Source of the DNA: Stentor roeselii
Lineage: Eukaryota > Ciliophora > Heterotrichea > Heterotrichida > Stentoridae
NCBI GenBank assembly: GCA_006503475.1
Contig: RSEH01000077.1
Coordinates: 62,001 to 126,000, forward strand
Direction: 5' to 3'
DNA: 64,000 nt
Part shown: piece by piece, positions 35,737 to 47,200 of the stretch
How positions within the stretch are numbered: the first letter of the stretch is position 1
Layout: each line of letters starts with the position of its first letter
Notes under the pieces: model-generated
The model's database searches: none
Seen by the model: the letters and a program-made list of their open reading frames with translations, nothing else
Told to the model about the DNA's origin: nothing
Made by a program: the position numbers and the translations under genes

Positions 35737-37329
35737 ATGCAAAATCAAGATATCTTTTTACCGGGCAAAGAAAATCTCCCCGTCAAAGGCCGGAACCCTT
35801 TCCAAGCATCCTTTTCCCTTGACGAGCAAAAGCAAAAGATCGAAAAATTCGCAGTCGACCTTCGCAAAACAAAGCGAGTTGCACTTCTATCAAAGCGACG
35901 ATGCCTGGCGGGCCATTCAAATCTTTCGCAGATCTTTTCAACGAGTTTCAAAGGCGAGATTTCTTCATCGTCGCTTCCTTTATCGCTGATAAAGAACTAC
36001 CCGGAGCTGGTGTCTTCTGAGGTTTCGATTGTTGATAAGATGTTGACATTGAAGCAAATTTTAACAGAAAACTCCAGAAATGACTTGATTTTCGAAACTT
36101 TAGAAGCACTTCAAAGTATTTTAAGTGCTGGAGAAGGACTTAATAGCGAGGTTTTTTTTTCTATGGGACTTGTTGAACTTATCATGAAGTTTATGAATTG
36201 GGACTTTGGATCTCGTGCTGTCTTACCTGCTAGTCATTGTTTTTTGCTGCTTACGACAGAGTCGGATTTCTTTACTACGGTTATGGTGGATCAGGGAGGC
36301 ATTCAAGCAGCCTTGAGATTGATTAGGTGTAGCTCACTTGGTGTCAGTGCTTTGGCGATTACTAGTTTGGCTAATTTGAATCTGGATCAAAAGACGTTTT
36401 TTGCAAGGGTTGGGTATGAAGAAATTTATAGAAAAATTGAAGAATTGATGACTGAAAACAAAGAAATAAACGTGGAGCTTTACCAAGCGATTCTTTTTTT
36501 TATGAACACAGTATTCGACTCCAATAATATAAAAATACTTCCCGAAACACTCTCGATGTTTATGAGCTGGATAGAAAAAATAATAGAAGTAGAAGACCCG
36601 GCAATAATCCAAGACTCAGTTAAAATAATCTACGGCCTAAGTACCCACGACTACATGATAGGATGTTCAAATAAAATCCGTGACTATCTCTTAAAATACC
36701 CTCATCATCTAACCTCAATAAAAGCCTTATCAAACATGAGCCTAGATAGTTCAGAATGTTCTTCTTACCTATTAACCCAAGGCCTTGTAGAAAAACTTGC
36801 TGAGTCTCTTCAATGTATCTCCTCTGAGTATAAAGTCTCAGTAATCAAATGCTTAAACAACATATTCCATTACATCACCTCCGCAGAAGTAATCAACTCT
36901 CATTTCCCCCCCCTCATCGCCGAGTGCATGTCAGACAACTGCTTCAAAGTCAGACGCGAGTCAGTTTATTTCCTCGAAAACATCAGCCAAAACCTCTCGT
37001 TGTCCACTTGGGACTCACTGATTGACAAGGGTCTTTACAAAGGCCTTGAAACTTGCTTGGAATCATCTCAAAGTGCAGAAACTACTGAAAAGTCTTTAAT
37101 GATCGCTGCTTGTTTATTGCAAACTGGAAGAAGTGAAAGAGATGGACTTTGTAGAAACAGGTTTGTTGAAGAATTTCAACAAAATGGACTTTATGAGTTA
37201 GTTGAAGGACTTTTAATCAGCGAAAATGATGTCATTAGTCAGTTCGCGCAGGATTTGCTGAATGAGTACTTTGAAGAGTTCATTAAGCAGATACCCAGCC
37301 TTGATTTTGATAGGTTTAATTTTAGTTAA
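35737..37329 (+). CDS. Importin-alpha-like armadillo repeat protein
   Basis: 530 aa, start GATTAAATGC. Residues about 30-60 (EQKQKIEKFAVDLRKTKR, LLSKRR) resemble the importin-beta-binding segment of importin alpha, basic and followed by KRR. The rest is helical with armadillo spacing (LEALQSILSAGEG, ALAITSLANLNLD, SIKALSNMSLD, SVIKCLNNIFHYI, RRESVYFLENIS). Trp/Asn pairs of the classical NLS groove are largely missing, so it may be a divergent adaptor or a non-transport armadillo protein. Acts in the cytosol or at nuclear pores if importin alpha. Confidence 0.7.
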   Translation: MQNQDIFLPGKENLPVKGRNPFQASFSLDEQKQKIEKFAVDLRKTKRVALLSKRRCLAGHSNLSQIFSTSFKGEISSSSLPLSLIKNYPELVSSEVSIVDKMLTLKQILTENSRNDLIFETLEALQSILSAGEGLNSEVFFSMGLVELIMKFMNWDFGSRAVLPASHCFLLLTTESDFFTTVMVDQGGIQAALRLIRCSSLGVSALAITSLANLNLDQKTFFARVGYEEIYRKIEELMTENKEINVELYQAILFFMNTVFDSNNIKILPETLSMFMSWIEKIIEVEDPAIIQDSVKIIYGLSTHDYMIGCSNKIRDYLLKYPHHLTSIKALSNMSLDSSECSSYLLTQGLVEKLAESLQCISSEYKVSVIKCLNNIFHYITSAEVINSHFPPLIAECMSDNCFKVRRESVYFLENISQNLSLSTWDSLIDKGLYKGLETCLESSQSAETTEKSLMIAACLLQTGRSERDGLCRNRFVEEFQQNGLYELVEGLLISENDVISQFAQDLLNEYFEEFIKQIPSLDFDRFNFS

Positions 37330-37332
37330 TAA

Positions 37333-38139
37333 ATGGAAACCTATCAAAAATCAAATTCTGTTCTTTGGGAAACTGGAGCGTATCTGGCTCAACTTGAAAA
37401 GGAAAATGAAGTTATTGAAAAACAGCTGAAGGAGTTGCTTAGTCCTTCTGTGAATGAAGAAGAGACTATCAAGGAATATGACCTTCCTAAGAGTGAACCT
37501 GTTAAGACTGGTTATTCAAAATCAGACAAAGAAAGTCTTTATCAACAACAAATCACTTACTTGGAGACCAGACTCGAAAGTATGGTCGACCAACTAAAAA
37601 CCTTAGAAGGAACAGTAAAAGAAAAAGACCTTCTAATCTCCCAACTTGAAAAACGACAACAACGTCCCAGTTCTCCCATGCGAGAAATGATGAGAGACCC
37701 TCCATCAATACAAACAGTCTTCGCAACAAACCTAAAAAGAAGAGAAAAAGAACTAGAAAGAAAACTTCAAGAAAACGAGAAAAAAATGGCAGAAGAAAGA
37801 AAAACAATGCAAAGACTTCAAAGCTTAAACAAAGACCTAATGAGCAAGTTCAAAGAATCCCAAGAGCGAGAATCCGAATACCGCGGAAAAATCGACAAAG
37901 CTTATTTAAAAGAAGCCCGTGCAAGTAACCTGATCGAAGAAAATCATCACCTAAACATAATAAACCACGAGTTACATCAAAGAATCGACTTCCTTCAAGA
38001 AGAACTAAATAAAATGCATTCAAACTACAATGCACTTCTGGCAACTTCCATCGAATTCGAGGAAAAGTCTCAAGAACTATATCGACTGAACCAGGCGCTG
38101 AATAATAAGCTACAAGTTTTAGTAAAGAATAATGGATAA
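37333..38139 (+). CDS. Coiled-coil protein of unknown function
   Basis: 268 aa, its ATG 3 bp after the stop of the armadillo gene (TTAATAAATGG). Nearly all of the protein is Glu/Lys/Gln-rich with heptad spacing (residues about 15-40, 70-110 and 130-260), so a long coiled coil. A short Pro-containing break lies near residue 115. No family recognised; candidates are centrosomal or ciliary structural proteins. Its stop is 10 bp from the stop of the convergent channel gene. Confidence 0.75.
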   Translation: METYQKSNSVLWETGAYLAQLEKENEVIEKQLKELLSPSVNEEETIKEYDLPKSEPVKTGYSKSDKESLYQQQITYLETRLESMVDQLKTLEGTVKEKDLLISQLEKRQQRPSSPMREMMRDPPSIQTVFATNLKRREKELERKLQENEKKMAEERKTMQRLQSLNKDLMSKFKESQERESEYRGKIDKAYLKEARASNLIEENHHLNIINHELHQRIDFLQEELNKMHSNYNALLATSIEFEEKSQELYRLNQALNNKLQVLVKNNG

Positions 38140-38149
38140 ATGGTTAAAG

Positions 38150-41100
38150 TTAAGAGTCATCAGCTGTTATTAATATTTTACTTGAACGAGCCTTTTTTAT
38201 TCTCTGCGCACGGTGGAACTTTTTCCACCCATCGAAGAAAATCTTCAGGTAATAAAAACTCGTTAAAAGCTTTCCAGGGTCGTGATCATGGTAATCAAGA
38301 TGCTCGTTTTTTCTCTTTTTGATGTCATGTCGGACTTCTTTCAACTTCTGGTAAATTATTGCCTCTTGTCTCTCTAAAATCCTTCTCACAAATTCCTCAC
38401 TTTTGCCGTTCATCATCCGCGCGTATTTTCTTCGGATGAAAGCGTAGAGCAGGTCGTGGTAGTAGATGAAACCTTGAGGGTCTACGTAGATCTTCATTGA
38501 AAAAACTAACTTTTTTAAACGCTTTGTGTCGATCAGGCCTTGAACTCCGATTTCACTGCCGAGGTCTTTGAAGATCAGGTCGAGATACTCGTATTTCAGT
38601 TTGTGACCTTTGAACTCTTTGCTGTATTTTACCCAAACGTTTTTAAATTGTTTTACGAATGTGTTGAAAATATGAACGGCACTCATTGGGTTTTCGACGT
38701 ATTCTTGGTAGTTTTGGATTATCACTGATACGAAAAATTCTAAGAGGATGAAATTGATAATCGCTAGAAAACTAGTAAAATAAATGGCGACAGCTTTACT
38801 GTCATAATACTCAATACACTCCTTCATGATATACGGGTAGTCTTCACCAGTTGAAACCCTCCAAAGCATCAACATCGCTTTATGAAAATTCAAAAAATTC
38901 CAATCATCATTCAAGTAATTCCCCGAAACCTGCCAAAAAAGATAAACTCCTAAAATCGAGTACATCATAAAAATAATGATCATCAAGCACATCACATTCA
39001 AAGCAGCAGGCATAGAAAAAATAACAACATGAATCAAATCCTGAAGATACTTAAGTCCTTGAAACAATTTAACAATTCTAGAAATTCTAAGAACTCTTAA
39101 ACTTCTCAACAATTGAGGACCAAACCTCAAGATTTTCAATGTTTTTCCAATGTATTCTTGAGTGATGATGAAAGTGACAGAGCTGAGAACGACTAAAAAG
39201 TCGAAGCGATTCCAGTTACTTTGAAAGTAGCTGCGAGGGCCAAGTCCAATGATTTTCATGAGAGCTTCTAAGATAAACAAGTAAGTGCAAACGTCGTTGA
39301 TGACCATCAGGGAAAAGTTGTAATCGTCTGAAGCGCCTTCGAACATCATCGCCATTTGTAGGGTGTTGAGGATGATGACCATTAACATGAAGATTTTGAA
39401 GGAGTTGTTGGAAATCACTTGATATATGAAACGTTGAATCGCTGGACCACTTTCAGATTTACTTAATTTTGCTGGTTTTGATTGAATCACTAGTTTTTGG
39501 ACTTCTATCCAGTCTAGCTGCTTGCGAGTTAGTAGAACTGAGGTTAATGAACTTTCTTCTTGCTTTGCAGCTTCGAATTTGGTGTAGACCACTATGGTGA
39601 ATAAGTTGATTAAGAAGAAATCGCCAATGAACACGTAAAAAATCACGTAATATGCAGCTCCTGGGTTGTAGTTTAAAACAGGAGTCTTCCCTGAAGCATA
39701 CGCATCAACCACGTTAAACATCCTCTCAGGCCAAGTCTCCTGACTAGAAATGATAAAAAGTGTAAGAGAGGCTTCAAAGATATTGTCATAATTATAAATA
39801 AAGTTCTTCCATTCATACCCCGAACTCTCACATTCTCCTTGCGTACTAATCTCACTATTCTCACAAGAATAAAGCTTCCCATTAAACAAAGAAACCCCTA
39901 AAATCGCGAAGATTAGCCAAAATAGTGAAATCACGGCAATAACATTCAAACTTGAGAGGATGGACCCGAAAAGTGCTTTTATCACGATTTTCATTGAACT
40001 GTTGTAACGAATCAACTTTAAAGGGCGAAGGATTCGAAGACTTCGAAGCACTTTAAATGCTGACAACTCGACTTCAGTCATAGAAATATCAATAAGTGAG
40101 AGAATCAGGATAATCAAGTCAAGTTTATTCCAATGATCACGCAAGTAACTCCCTGGCTCTGAGATGAAGCCTAAAGCGAGGGCTTTCATTAAGAACTCAA
40201 AAAGAAAAAGTAGAGTAAAAGTTATGTCAACGATTTTACTTGCTTGTGCCTCGTGACTTGAATTCGAAACATTCAAAGTGTAGGTCTCCCAGATCAAAGA
40301 TATCAAGTTTAAAACTGTCAGGATTAAAATCAAGATCTCAAATTTCGTGTTTAACACGATATTCAACAAAACCTTACGAAACCTGTTATTCGCTGAAAAA
40401 AAGCAGAAACTAGTCTGTGAAACATTCTCAAAACTCATGATTTTCGCTTCAGTAAAAGTCATTCTTTTAATCTGGTCTAAACTATACTCCTGATTTTCAC
40501 TATCCACACTATTTTCCACAAATTTCTCAAAGTAAAGCTGTTTAATTTTTAACTCTTTTGTTTTTTTCCTTAGAAGTGACTTATAAATCACATTTTTACT
40601 GCAATTCGAGGTTTCATCATCGAGATCAAAATTGTAATCAAGTTCAAACCCTCCAAGAAGAATTGCAAGAAAAAGATTCAAAATGATAAAATTTCCAATA
40701 ATAATCCAAACAACTAAAAAAATCGAGCTCCAATGTCCCGCTTCAGACCTCATCGCATCTCTCAGCACTCCATCCCAATTTTCATTTGAAAGGACCTGAA
40801 AAATAGTAACAAAAGCCCAATTAAACGAGTCGAAATTATTTCTCGGTCTTCCTTCCAAGAAGTTGAATCGATTTCCATAGATTTCCATTGCAAGAAGAGT
40901 GAAGATCAGGTGAATAAGAAGTAGTAAAAGTAACAGGTACATGAACTTCGACATTGAATTTGAAATGATTGAAATCAGCTGGACTATCGAGTCTAAATAT
41001 CTGAAAATTCTGAAGACTCGAATCACTCGAAATAAACGTAAAACTCTTAAAGCTCGAAAAGCGTTGAAACCTGTTGATTGGGAGAAGAAAAAATCAAGCA

Positions 41101-43315
41101 TGCTTAGAATGATGATGAAAAATTCTACAATGTTTAAGTGGTCTCGCAGGTATCGTCGAAGTCCTTGTCCTGATAGTTTTAAAAGGAACTCGAAAATGAA
41201 GAACCATGTGCAAAGGGAGTTTATTAGGAATAGCGCCTGGTCACCTTCTTTTGAAATCCCGTAGTGATGAGAGGATAGAGCTAAGATGTTCACGATTACT
41301 AAGGAACTGGAAAGGATGTTGAAGTATTTGCTTTGGATCAGTTTAAAGCAAATTAATGAAAATTCTTCATATTTTGAAAGTTTGTAACTTTGGACTTTGA
41401 GAAGAAGTGATTTGAACTTTAAAGAATTCTCGTTTGTTGGATTCACGTCGCTTCCTGACCAGTCCTCTAAATTTAAATTTTCTTGAAAGCAGCTTCGAAC
41501 TGAAAACATCATCTGGAAAAAAACAGCTTTTCTTGTATTTCTAATCTGTAAGAAGTGAAAAAGTGCGAAAATGTTACTTTTTTCATATTTTTCCTGAAGT
41601 TTTCGATATCCAAGTTCAGGACTTTCACAAGTTTCCAAATTCCGAAAAGTCTTGATTTCCAAGTCATCTTCAGAAGAAGAACTAAGTGAAATCAAGTCAT
41701 TAATATAAAGTTTTTCTACATTCTTATTTCCAGCTTTGACAGTAAAAACTCTTGCATACTGAAAAGATCTGAGAATTTCATGTCGATACCTCTCAGAGTC
41801 CCTCCAAGCAAGAGTAGGTGCAAAGGCCATGGCAATCATTTCATTCTTCGAGGCTTCATTATCTCCAGTTTTCAAGAACTCAAGAGGTCCATCAGCTTGT
41901 TCATGATTCACCTCCACAAGTCTCGACGAGTTCAAACTATCCGCTCTACTTTCCAGTAAAATATCATAAGGCACAATAGTCTTCCTAATCGAATTTTTCT
42001 TTTTTTTCTTTAAAATTTCTCCTAAAGTCAGTTCTTTGTTCTGCATTTTTGACACCTCATGATAAGCAGCTGTGAAAGAAGTCGTCAAAACTGCAACTGT
42101 CAAGTTAAGGATGAGTAAACTTCCGAAAATCACAACCAAAACATAAAAAATCACTGAAAACTCTGAAAAAGCTGAAGAAGTTAAGCTAAAAATCTTCGTC
42201 CAGCCTTCAAGTGTGATGATTTGAAAGACATTCAACCATGAGTAAAAAAACGAGTCAAAACTAACAGTTCCAAAAAAAGGGTTGTTGATGGTTTCTGCAC
42301 ATTTAAAGCCGATCGGGCATTCTTTAAACCCGCAAACGTCTCCAAGTAGTCCAAAGTCAAGTGAAAGGCAACGATTTCGAAAAGCGCCTATCCAAAGTTG
42401 TAATCCGATTATTGCGAATATGGAGATTGTGATGAAGAGAATGATCATCGAGTTGATGAGTGGCTTGAGTGACAGGTAAAGGGCTAGAATTAACACCCTA
42501 ACACCCTGGACTGAAGACACCCCTCGTAGCGGGCGAAGGACTCGCAAGGTCCTTAAGGACTTGAGGTTCATTGACGAGTTTCCTGAAATACTCAGCCAGG
42601 AGGTCACAACGATGGTCAAGTCGATGAAGTTCCACCAGTCCTTCAAGTAAGCCTCTTCTTCAAAGAACAACCCATTCGCCATCACCTTCAAAACACATTC
42701 AAAGGTATAAACCGCAATGAACAGCAAGTCCAAGTCCTTCGAAGCACTTGAAGAAGGGTAGTCAGGACTTTCCACAGCCAAAAGGATAACATTCGTGATG
42801 ATTGTCAGAAGAATAAAGACTTCGAACACCCTGCTGAACACGATGTATCCTGATAGTTCTCGAAAGGCTAATTTAATCCGTTTCAGTGATTTCAGCAATT
42901 CAGAGAAACTTGTATTTTCTGAGGACATGTCGATTTTCTCGTAGGCAAGGTTCTTTATTGGAACTATCAAGTCTTTCAGCTCTTCAGAGAGGTTCAGGAT
43001 TTCTTGCTCCAGGTGCTTGTTTGATGATATCAGCTTGTGTTGCATCGCTAAACGACGCTCTAGACCTACCAGGTTGGAAAGATAGTTTTCTTGTAAGAAG
43101 GAAGTTTCGCTGTTGCACTCGTCTTCTGAAAGGTTTAAAAGACACCCGCTTTCTTGGGTTTCTTTTTGGATTAAGGACTTTCTTGCTCTTTGGCTACGAC
43201 GATTTGGACCTTGTTCTGATATGTTTCGCTTTGCAAAGAGGCTCAGTGGCTCTGGAAGTTGAATTTCTATTGACGTGTTCTTGTTGCTTTTTAGGAAAAG
43301 GACTGAGTTACTCAT
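38150..43315 (-). CDS. Four-domain voltage-gated calcium channel alpha subunit (EEEE pore)
   Basis: 1721 aa. Four repeats with S4 segments such as LRTLRVLRPLRG and LRVLRLFRVIRVFRIFR. The pore loops read TLEGW, SNENW, SQETW and STGEDY, giving a glutamate in each repeat (EEEE), the mark of Ca2+-selective channels. The C-terminus has a cytosolic domain with a degenerate EF-hand-like segment (FSMKIYVDPQGFIYYHDLL) and a charged helix. In ciliates, such channels lie in the ciliary membrane and drive reversal of the beat. The N-terminal 100 residues are soluble and carry a coiled-coil-like stretch. No intron needed. Confidence 0.93.
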   Translation of the reverse strand: MSNSVLFLKSNKNTSIEIQLPEPLSLFAKRNISEQGPNRRSQRARKSLIQKETQESGCLLNLSEDECNSETSFLQENYLSNLVGLERRLAMQHKLISSNKHLEQEILNLSEELKDLIVPIKNLAYEKIDMSSENTSFSELLKSLKRIKLAFRELSGYIVFSRVFEVFILLTIITNVILLAVESPDYPSSSASKDLDLLFIAVYTFECVLKVMANGLFFEEEAYLKDWWNFIDLTIVVTSWLSISGNSSMNLKSLRTLRVLRPLRGVSSVQGVRVLILALYLSLKPLINSMIILFITISIFAIIGLQLWIGAFRNRCLSLDFGLLGDVCGFKECPIGFKCAETINNPFFGTVSFDSFFYSWLNVFQIITLEGWTKIFSLTSSAFSEFSVIFYVLVVIFGSLLILNLTVAVLTTSFTAAYHEVSKMQNKELTLGEILKKKKKNSIRKTIVPYDILLESRADSLNSSRLVEVNHEQADGPLEFLKTGDNEASKNEMIAMAFAPTLAWRDSERYRHEILRSFQYARVFTVKAGNKNVEKLYINDLISLSSSSEDDLEIKTFRNLETCESPELGYRKLQEKYEKSNIFALFHFLQIRNTRKAVFFQMMFSVRSCFQENLNLEDWSGSDVNPTNENSLKFKSLLLKVQSYKLSKYEEFSLICFKLIQSKYFNILSSSLVIVNILALSSHHYGISKEGDQALFLINSLCTWFFIFEFLLKLSGQGLRRYLRDHLNIVEFFIIILSMLDFFFSQSTGFNAFRALRVLRLFRVIRVFRIFRYLDSIVQLISIISNSMSKFMYLLLLLLLIHLIFTLLAMEIYGNRFNFLEGRPRNNFDSFNWAFVTIFQVLSNENWDGVLRDAMRSEAGHWSSIFLVVWIIIGNFIILNLFLAILLGGFELDYNFDLDDETSNCSKNVIYKSLLRKKTKELKIKQLYFEKFVENSVDSENQEYSLDQIKRMTFTEAKIMSFENVSQTSFCFFSANNRFRKVLLNIVLNTKFEILILILTVLNLISLIWETYTLNVSNSSHEAQASKIVDITFTLLFLFEFLMKALALGFISEPGSYLRDHWNKLDLIILILSLIDISMTEVELSAFKVLRSLRILRPLKLIRYNSSMKIVIKALFGSILSSLNVIAVISLFWLIFAILGVSLFNGKLYSCENSEISTQGECESSGYEWKNFIYNYDNIFEASLTLFIISSQETWPERMFNVVDAYASGKTPVLNYNPGAAYYVIFYVFIGDFFLINLFTIVVYTKFEAAKQEESSLTSVLLTRKQLDWIEVQKLVIQSKPAKLSKSESGPAIQRFIYQVISNNSFKIFMLMVIILNTLQMAMMFEGASDDYNFSLMVINDVCTYLFILEALMKIIGLGPRSYFQSNWNRFDFLVVLSSVTFIITQEYIGKTLKILRFGPQLLRSLRVLRISRIVKLFQGLKYLQDLIHVVIFSMPAALNVMCLMIIIFMMYSILGVYLFWQVSGNYLNDDWNFLNFHKAMLMLWRVSTGEDYPYIMKECIEYYDSKAVAIYFTSFLAIINFILLEFFVSVIIQNYQEYVENPMSAVHIFNTFVKQFKNVWVKYSKEFKGHKLKYEYLDLIFKDLGSEIGVQGLIDTKRLKKLVFSMKIYVDPQGFIYYHDLLYAFIRRKYARMMNGKSEEFVRRILERQEAIIYQKLKEVRHDIKKRKNEHLDYHDHDPGKLLTSFYYLKIFFDGWKKFHRAQRIKKARSSKILITADDS

Positions 43316-44250
43316 AATTTATGGTTTTATGGAATTTGGTTTCATTTTGAATTATGAGAAATTGGCTCTGGTCTCTTGGAAAAGTTTTCTTTTTTGAGAA
43401 TGTTTGGAATTGTTTAGAAGTTTGGTAGGGTTTTAGAGATTGAATACATGTCATATTTGTAGATTTTGATTATTATGATGAATTACTATTGAGATTGATA
43501 AATTCTTTTATTTGGATTTGATAATTTTCATTTTGCTCTTTTGGTGGAGAAGATATGAAATAGTTAGATTGGTTTAGGGTTTTTTGGATTTTAAGTACTT
43601 TTGATATTTTTTGTATTAGTTTTGAGATACTTTAATTGATCTATTTAGTTTTTATCAGCAAATCATTTGTTTTTTTGTATTCACGTCGATTTAGATAGAG
43701 AAGATTGTAGATTTTTTTATTCTTCAAGAATTTATCAAAATAATTCTTATTGTTATCAAATAGTGGCAAAATAATTTAAATAATGAATGTATAAAGGCAT
43801 GAATTTTTTGAATAAATTTTATGATTTATCTATAGTGATACTGGTTTTATAAGTTGAAAATCGTTGTAAAAATTATTTAAGCGTAATCTTATATGATAGA
43901 ATAATATAAAATGAATACAGTTAAAAGTTTTATTGAATAAACTATTCATATATAAATATTATAAAATTATGAAATTGTACTATCGATAATTCTTTAGGCT
44001 AAGGAAGTTATAAAGATTCATAAATTTATTTAATTATTTGATAGATAAGTTTAGTTTATCATCTATACTTAGTTGATTACTGCATGTTTATTTTAGGATC
44101 AACTATATATGATTAAACCCCTGATACTCATTCACTGGAACTGATGCAACTATGAATTGATAATTAAATTTGTTTTCCTCAGTTGGCGGTGAACCCTATT
44201 AATTTATATAAAAATAAAAATGGATTGAACTTCCATTTAAATTAAACTTC
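43316..44250. other. Intergenic region upstream of the EEEE channel
   Basis: 935 bp. The first 300 are G/T-rich on the plus strand, i.e. C/A-rich on the channel's coding strand; the rest is plain AT. Nothing else seen. Confidence 0.55.
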
Positions 44251-47200
44251 CTAATCTATTTGGCTTGGATTATTACCTCGAAGTTCTAATTCACTCTCAA
44301 ATGCTTCTCTGTAAATGTATTCAGGCCTCTTACTATTAATATCTAGATTGAACTGGAATTTTATCAAATCAGGTATCATGTTTGGTTTATCAGGAAAAAA
44401 AATTTCATAAGATTGACTGGACTTTACCAAACCTACGACAGAAATAATACATAATCCTCCAACTAAAGCGAAAACAGCATAATCCATTGCAGAAATCATA
44501 TAAAAGATAGTACTGATTAAAATCATCCAAGAGCTCATCAAAAGAATACTTATTTGATACCAGATTATTTTTCCATAATTAAAAGGTTTTGTTTTAAGAG
44601 TAATAAAACTCAAGCACAAAAGTACTAAAACTATTAAGAAACCACTCAGAGCTTTACTGTAAGGTTCGAAGTTGACTTTGAACAAAACTAGTAATAACTG
44701 AAAAATGCTTAAAATTGATAAATATGATGAACTTGTCCTCAGTCTGAGGCCTACTTGGATCTTTTGCCAAAAAGGTCTAAAAAAACTAGAAATTATTAAG
44801 AATAAAATCAAGGAGATACTTGAGACTATAACATAAGTTAAATGTTTCTCTTTATAGCAAAATTGAGAACAGTCTCTTGATACAAATGAATCAGTTAAAC
44901 TATCTGATAGACCTTCTTCACACTTATAGATGTTCATAAGCATCAATATAATTGGCATGTAGCTAAAATGCCCTATGAAAGGTAATGTATTTTCAATTAA
45001 AAGTTCAAGGTGCCTTAACCTAATTTTTGTTTCTTTCATAATTATTATCGATAAAGTAACTAAGCATGAATACAGTAATGCTAAAGTTACCAGCCAAATT
45101 TCGAAATCCCAAAATGATTTATTTTCGATAATGTAAAAACTACCCAGATCAAGGCCTGCAAAATAAACATAACCTCTGGATAACTTATTGATTACCCCAT
45201 TTTAGTGATCCAGAGCTAAGATCTGAAGAAACTCAAAAATAAAGAAGAATTGATAAATCATGTCTTGGTAACTAGGATGAGTTTGATCTACTAATTCTGG
45301 AAAAGGGTCATTAAAAAACTTCTGGGAACAAAAAGCAGAAATAGCAGTAATTATGAATAATAAAATAGAAACGATATGGAGTTGAATTAAACCGTATTTA
45401 GAACTTTGCTTATGTTTTGAGTAAACACAGTAGGGTGTTATTCTGAAGTTTGTTGGAGTAGTCATTTCACCTGATGGCCAGGTTGGTTTATTGACCTGCT
45501 GTACTGCTAAAACAGAAAACTTGCTAACAGAAAGAAATGCATGAAAATCGAGTTCATTTGTTGTCGAGTTTATCAAAACTTGTCCGTAGCAAGCACGTTG
45601 ATTAGCTCTAGAGTTCGTATTATATTCAAAGAAAATATCTCCAGAGCATCCAGTGAACCTCTGGTTTCTCATCGCTTCAATCAATTGATGAGGATCTTCA
45701 AAGTCTTCTCCTTTTTTAATCAGATATTTGATAGAATTGCTTATTGTTAAAAAAGAATCAAAATTAATACACATATTTGTAATCCGAGAGTATCTTTTTT
45801 TGAGTTCTTTCCCTATTTTTTTTCCATAGTCTGAAATGAACTCATCAGATATCGTAACAAGAGCACCCTCTAATATTTCCAATTGTTTTTTCCTAAAGTT
45901 TTGATCCTTTTCATCATTAGATCCATAATAACTTCTAATAGAAAAGCTTACAACAAGATCTCCTTTCCTTAACCCGACATCATAAAATCCTTCTAATATG
46001 TGTTCAGGTGAGCTGATAAATAGAATTATCACTCGGCATTTTGTATCTCTTATGTATTCAAATATATATTTATACTTACTGAAATCATCTCTTGTGTAAT
46101 TTTCAGGAAAATAACGATACTCAGGTGGATTTATTATGTTCATACCTAACTTTTTGTAAAACTCTACAAGTGTATCTACTGCAAGTCTATCGAAAGTACT
46201 GTTACCTGAAATGACTATCACACTGCTCCAATTTAAAACTTTGTACAATATTAGTGAGTTAATATATGACTGGCCAAGTCCACCTGTCATTTTTAAGTAT
46301 AATGGATATGCTGTTTTGTTGTTCATTTCATTTGAATAGGCGAATCCTGATATTTGGGGAATGGAAATATTCAAACTCTTTAGGCTAAGATAATTTGCCA
46401 TTGATGATTGGAGCCAGAATCTAGTGATATAAGCAAGCCCATAATCTTTTGAATATTTTGATAAGCATGATGTGCACCATGGCAAATCAAAATAAATATT
46501 CCCACAATCTGTAGGAATAAACAAATACTCAAAATCTCCAAGATCTGGATCTGAATTTTCTAGTTCAGCTGCATAATGAGCTCCTTTGTAGATTTGAGAT
46601 GTTTTTGCAATTGATATGTTATTTGATTCAGATGTCCCATTAGCTATCATAATATTTAACTTCTTTTTGAAATTTTCAGTTATTTTATTTGTATTATTTC
46701 CTGGAAATATAATTGTGTCTGTGACATGAATAAATTTTTTTATTGTTCCTACTTCTTGTTTTTTACCATTTTTCACATTAAGGATAATGAAATCATTTAG
46801 GCAAAGACTTTGGATGCAGACTTGATTGAAATCATTCAAGGTAAAACTGTTCAATTTATTTAAAACATGATTTATGATTGTAATGTAAAACTGTTCAAGA
46901 GATTCCGAATCTTTTCCAACCTCATAAGATAATTCAACAGATCCTTCAATTCCAGTATAATAATTTCCAAACCCAAACAAAAAGTAATTCCCATACTGAT
47001 CCAATTTCCTCAACTTCAAAAGCCGTACACAAAGTTCTAAAGAACTTCCCTGATCCAAAACAACTAAATTTTTAACTCCTTCCGGTTTTATAAGTCTTTT
47101 AATCATCACGTCTAAAAGTTCTTCAGTAATATTTCTATCATAAATAAATTTTCTCATTTGAGAGTCAGTAAAAGAATCAATTAAAATTTTTAAAATATTC

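Noticed and set aside
42886-43317. 143-codon plus-strand frame opposite the EEEE channel
   Set aside because: It lies wholly antisense to the channel's coding N-terminus and has the composition of an antisense shadow.
45190-45215. Intron explanation for the TAA in the receptor gene
   Set aside because: No GT within 12 bases upstream of the TAA and no AG at 15-16 nt, so a small intron cannot remove it.
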